Shown: piece by piece, positions 62,701 through 64,000 of the stretch | How positions within the stretch are numbered: position 1 is the stretch's first letter | How the letters are laid out: each line of letters starts with the position of its first letter | Assembly: GCF_003369795.1 (NCBI RefSeq) | Contig: NZ_CP026730.1 | Location: 3,720,001 to 3,784,000 of the forward strand | Length of the DNA: 64,000 nt | Origin: Streptomyces sp. CB09001 | GTDB taxonomy: Bacteria; Actinomycetota; Actinomycetes; Streptomycetales; Streptomycetaceae | Reading direction: 5' to 3' | Position numbers and translations under genes: made by a program | The notes under the pieces: generated by a model | Database searches by the model: none | The model's input: the letters and a program-made list of their open reading frames with translations, nothing else | Told to the model about the DNA's origin: nothing

Positions 62701-63021
62701 GGCTCGACCCCCTCAACGACGGGGCTCGACGGCCCCAGAGTCTTGACACGCGTTCATGGTCCGGAACGGGCTCTCCACAGAGAGACCGGTCCGTAGGGCT
62801 TCCACGGTACCTGAGCCCACGCCCATACGGTACGTCGCCCGCAGCACGTGGCCCTGCCCAGGACCCGCGAGGCGCCCTGTCCTCGCTGGTCAAAGGCGAT
62901 TTTAACCACCTTTCGACAGTCGACCCGCCGGGATAAGTGAGAGTTCTCTCCAACTGCCCCCCGACGGGTACCGGTCAAACCCCGCGAAGACCCCGCCGGG
63001 CCACCGGCCGCGACCGCCGGA
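62701..63021. other. Non-coding gap
   Basis: 321 bp between two minus-strand genes; it should contain the DUF3073 promoter and the terminator of the dehydrogenase, but I see no clear element. Confidence 0.45.
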
Positions 63022-64000
63022 TCACGGCCGGGGGCGGGCCTCCGCCATCCGCTGCTCGGCGATCCGGTCGGCCGCCGCGGCCGGCGGAATACCGTCCTCC
63101 TTCGCACGTGCGAATATGGCCAGCGTGGTGTCGTAGATCTTCGAGGCCTTGGCCTTGCACCGGTCGAAGTCGAACCCGTGCAGCTCGTCGGCGACCTGGA
63201 TGACACCCCCGGCGTTCACCACGTAGTCCGGCGCGTAGAGGATTCCGCGGTCGGCGAGGTCCTTCTCCACGCCCGGGTGGGCGAGCTGGTTGTTGGCCGC
63301 GCCGCACACCACCTTGGCGGTCAGCACCGGCACGGTGTCGTCGTTCAGCGCGCCGCCGAGCGCGCAGGGCGCGTAGATGTCCAGGTTCTCCACCCGGATC
63401 AGCGCGTCGGTGTCGGCGACGGCGACCACCGACGGGTGCCGCTCCGTGATGCCGCGCACCACGTCCTTGCGGACGTCGGTGACGACGACGTGGGCGCCCT
63501 CGGCGAGCAGGTGCTCGACCAGGTGGTGGCCGACCTTGCCGACACCCGCGATGCCCACGGTGCGGTCGCGCAGCGTCGGGTCGCCCCACAGGTGCTGGGC
63601 GGCGGCCCGCATGCCCTGGTAGACGCCGAAGGAGGTGAGCACGGAGGAGTCGCCCGCGCCGCCGTTCTCCGGGGAGCGCCCGGTCGTCCAGCGGCACTCG
63701 CGGGCCACGACGTCCATGTCCGCGACGTAGGTGCCGACGTCGCACGCGGTGACGTAGCGGCCGCCCAGCGAGGCGACGAACCGGCCGTAGGCGAGGAGCA
63801 GTTCCTCGCTCTTGATCTGCTCCGGATCACCGATGATCACCGCCTTGCCGCCACCGTGGTCCAGACCGGCCATGGCGTTCTTGTACGACATCCCGCGGGC
63901 GAGGTTCAGCGCGTCGGCGACGGCCTCCGCCTCGCTCGCGTACGGGTAGAAGCGGGTACCGCCGAGCGCGGGGCCGAGGGCGGTGGAGTGGATGGCGATC
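63022..64000 (-). CDS. vdh: Valine (leucine/phenylalanine-type) dehydrogenase, 5' end outside window
   Basis: NAD-dependent branched-chain amino acid dehydrogenase feeding acyl-CoA supply. The window covers the last 325 residues: [15 protein letters not shown], substrate Lys region [40 protein letters not shown], Rossmann [20 protein letters not shown], and the C-terminal VLYAPD-like [20 protein letters not shown]. The N-terminus lies beyond 64000. Confidence 0.92.
   Translation of the reverse strand, partial: IAIHSTALGPALGGTRFYPYASEAEAVADALNLARGMSYKNAMAGLDHGGGKAVIIGDPEQIKSEELLLAYGRFVASLGGRYVTACDVGTYVADMDVVARECRWTTGRSPENGGAGDSSVLTSFGVYQGMRAAAQHLWGDPTLRDRTVGIAGVGKVGHHLVEHLLAEGAHVVVTDVRKDVVRGITERHPSVVAVADTDALIRVENLDIYAPCALGGALNDDTVPVLTAKVVCGAANNQLAHPGVEKDLADRGILYAPDYVVNAGGVIQVADELHGFDFDRCKAKASKIYDTTLAIFARAKEDGIPPAAAADRIAEQRMAEARPRP

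Overview
The window is high-GC actinobacterial DNA and reads as a stretch of Streptomyces core chromosome. Evidence for this is GC-rich third codon positions, many GTG starts, leaderless TAGGCT promoters, an Lsr2 gene, developmental sigma factors and the gene order upp / dnaX / purD / purC / purSQL / purF / purM / DUF3073 / valine dehydrogenase. From memory this matches the S. coelicolor SCO4034-SCO4089 neighbourhood. Two tRNA-Ser genes carry integrated elements, and these hold most of the accessory biology.

Layout: 1-2727 has two SigB-type sigma genes (sigN-like, cut by the window edge, and sigF-like), a Dabb protein and a small membrane protein. 2728-15647 is a complete actinomycete integrative and conjugative element (AICE) in tRNA-Ser(CGA), bounded by 55-bp direct repeats. 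It carries a GntR/KorSA-type repressor coupled to a P-loop kinase, an operator/promoter region, a run of small overlapping transfer/spread genes (including a Pycsar-effector-like membrane protein), an FtsK-like translocase, a heptamer cluster that may be its clt site, a primase-polymerase plus ATPase, an octamer iteron array, Xis and a tyrosine integrase. 15594-31603 is core chromosome: tadA, upp, a LytR_C protein, HdeD, an HhH-GPD protein, an iron-box divergon (siderophore reductase against an acylase/acyltransferase/cupin/SDR operon), a CopC-CopD protein, a formaldehyde dehydrogenase-like enzyme and a glycerol facilitator.

32127-38805 is a second island, in tRNA-Ser(GGA), bounded by 117-bp repeats and without an integrase. 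It holds a three-gene operon: an unknown protein, a CHAT protease-like protein and a 1255-aa Ski2-like helicase. The protease and the helicase carry recognisably the same N-terminal adaptor domain (effector-associated-domain type), which makes this a strong candidate for a conflict/immunity system. A broken type I methyltransferase fragment lies beside it. Both islands carry the same paired TGAGAC sites just inside their ends, so related integrases probably moved them.

38750-64000 is again core: tRNA-Ser, SRP RNA, dnaX, the scattered purine genes (D, C, S, Q, L, F, M), an ABC exporter with a two-component system, three tRNA-Gly genes (one with a highly unusual T- and D-loop), lsr2, an autoregulated HTH gene with an M23 peptidase, a META lipoprotein and the start of valine dehydrogenase. 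The purine genes together cover the steps from PRPP to CAIR/SAICAR; purD and purF appear to be leaderless.
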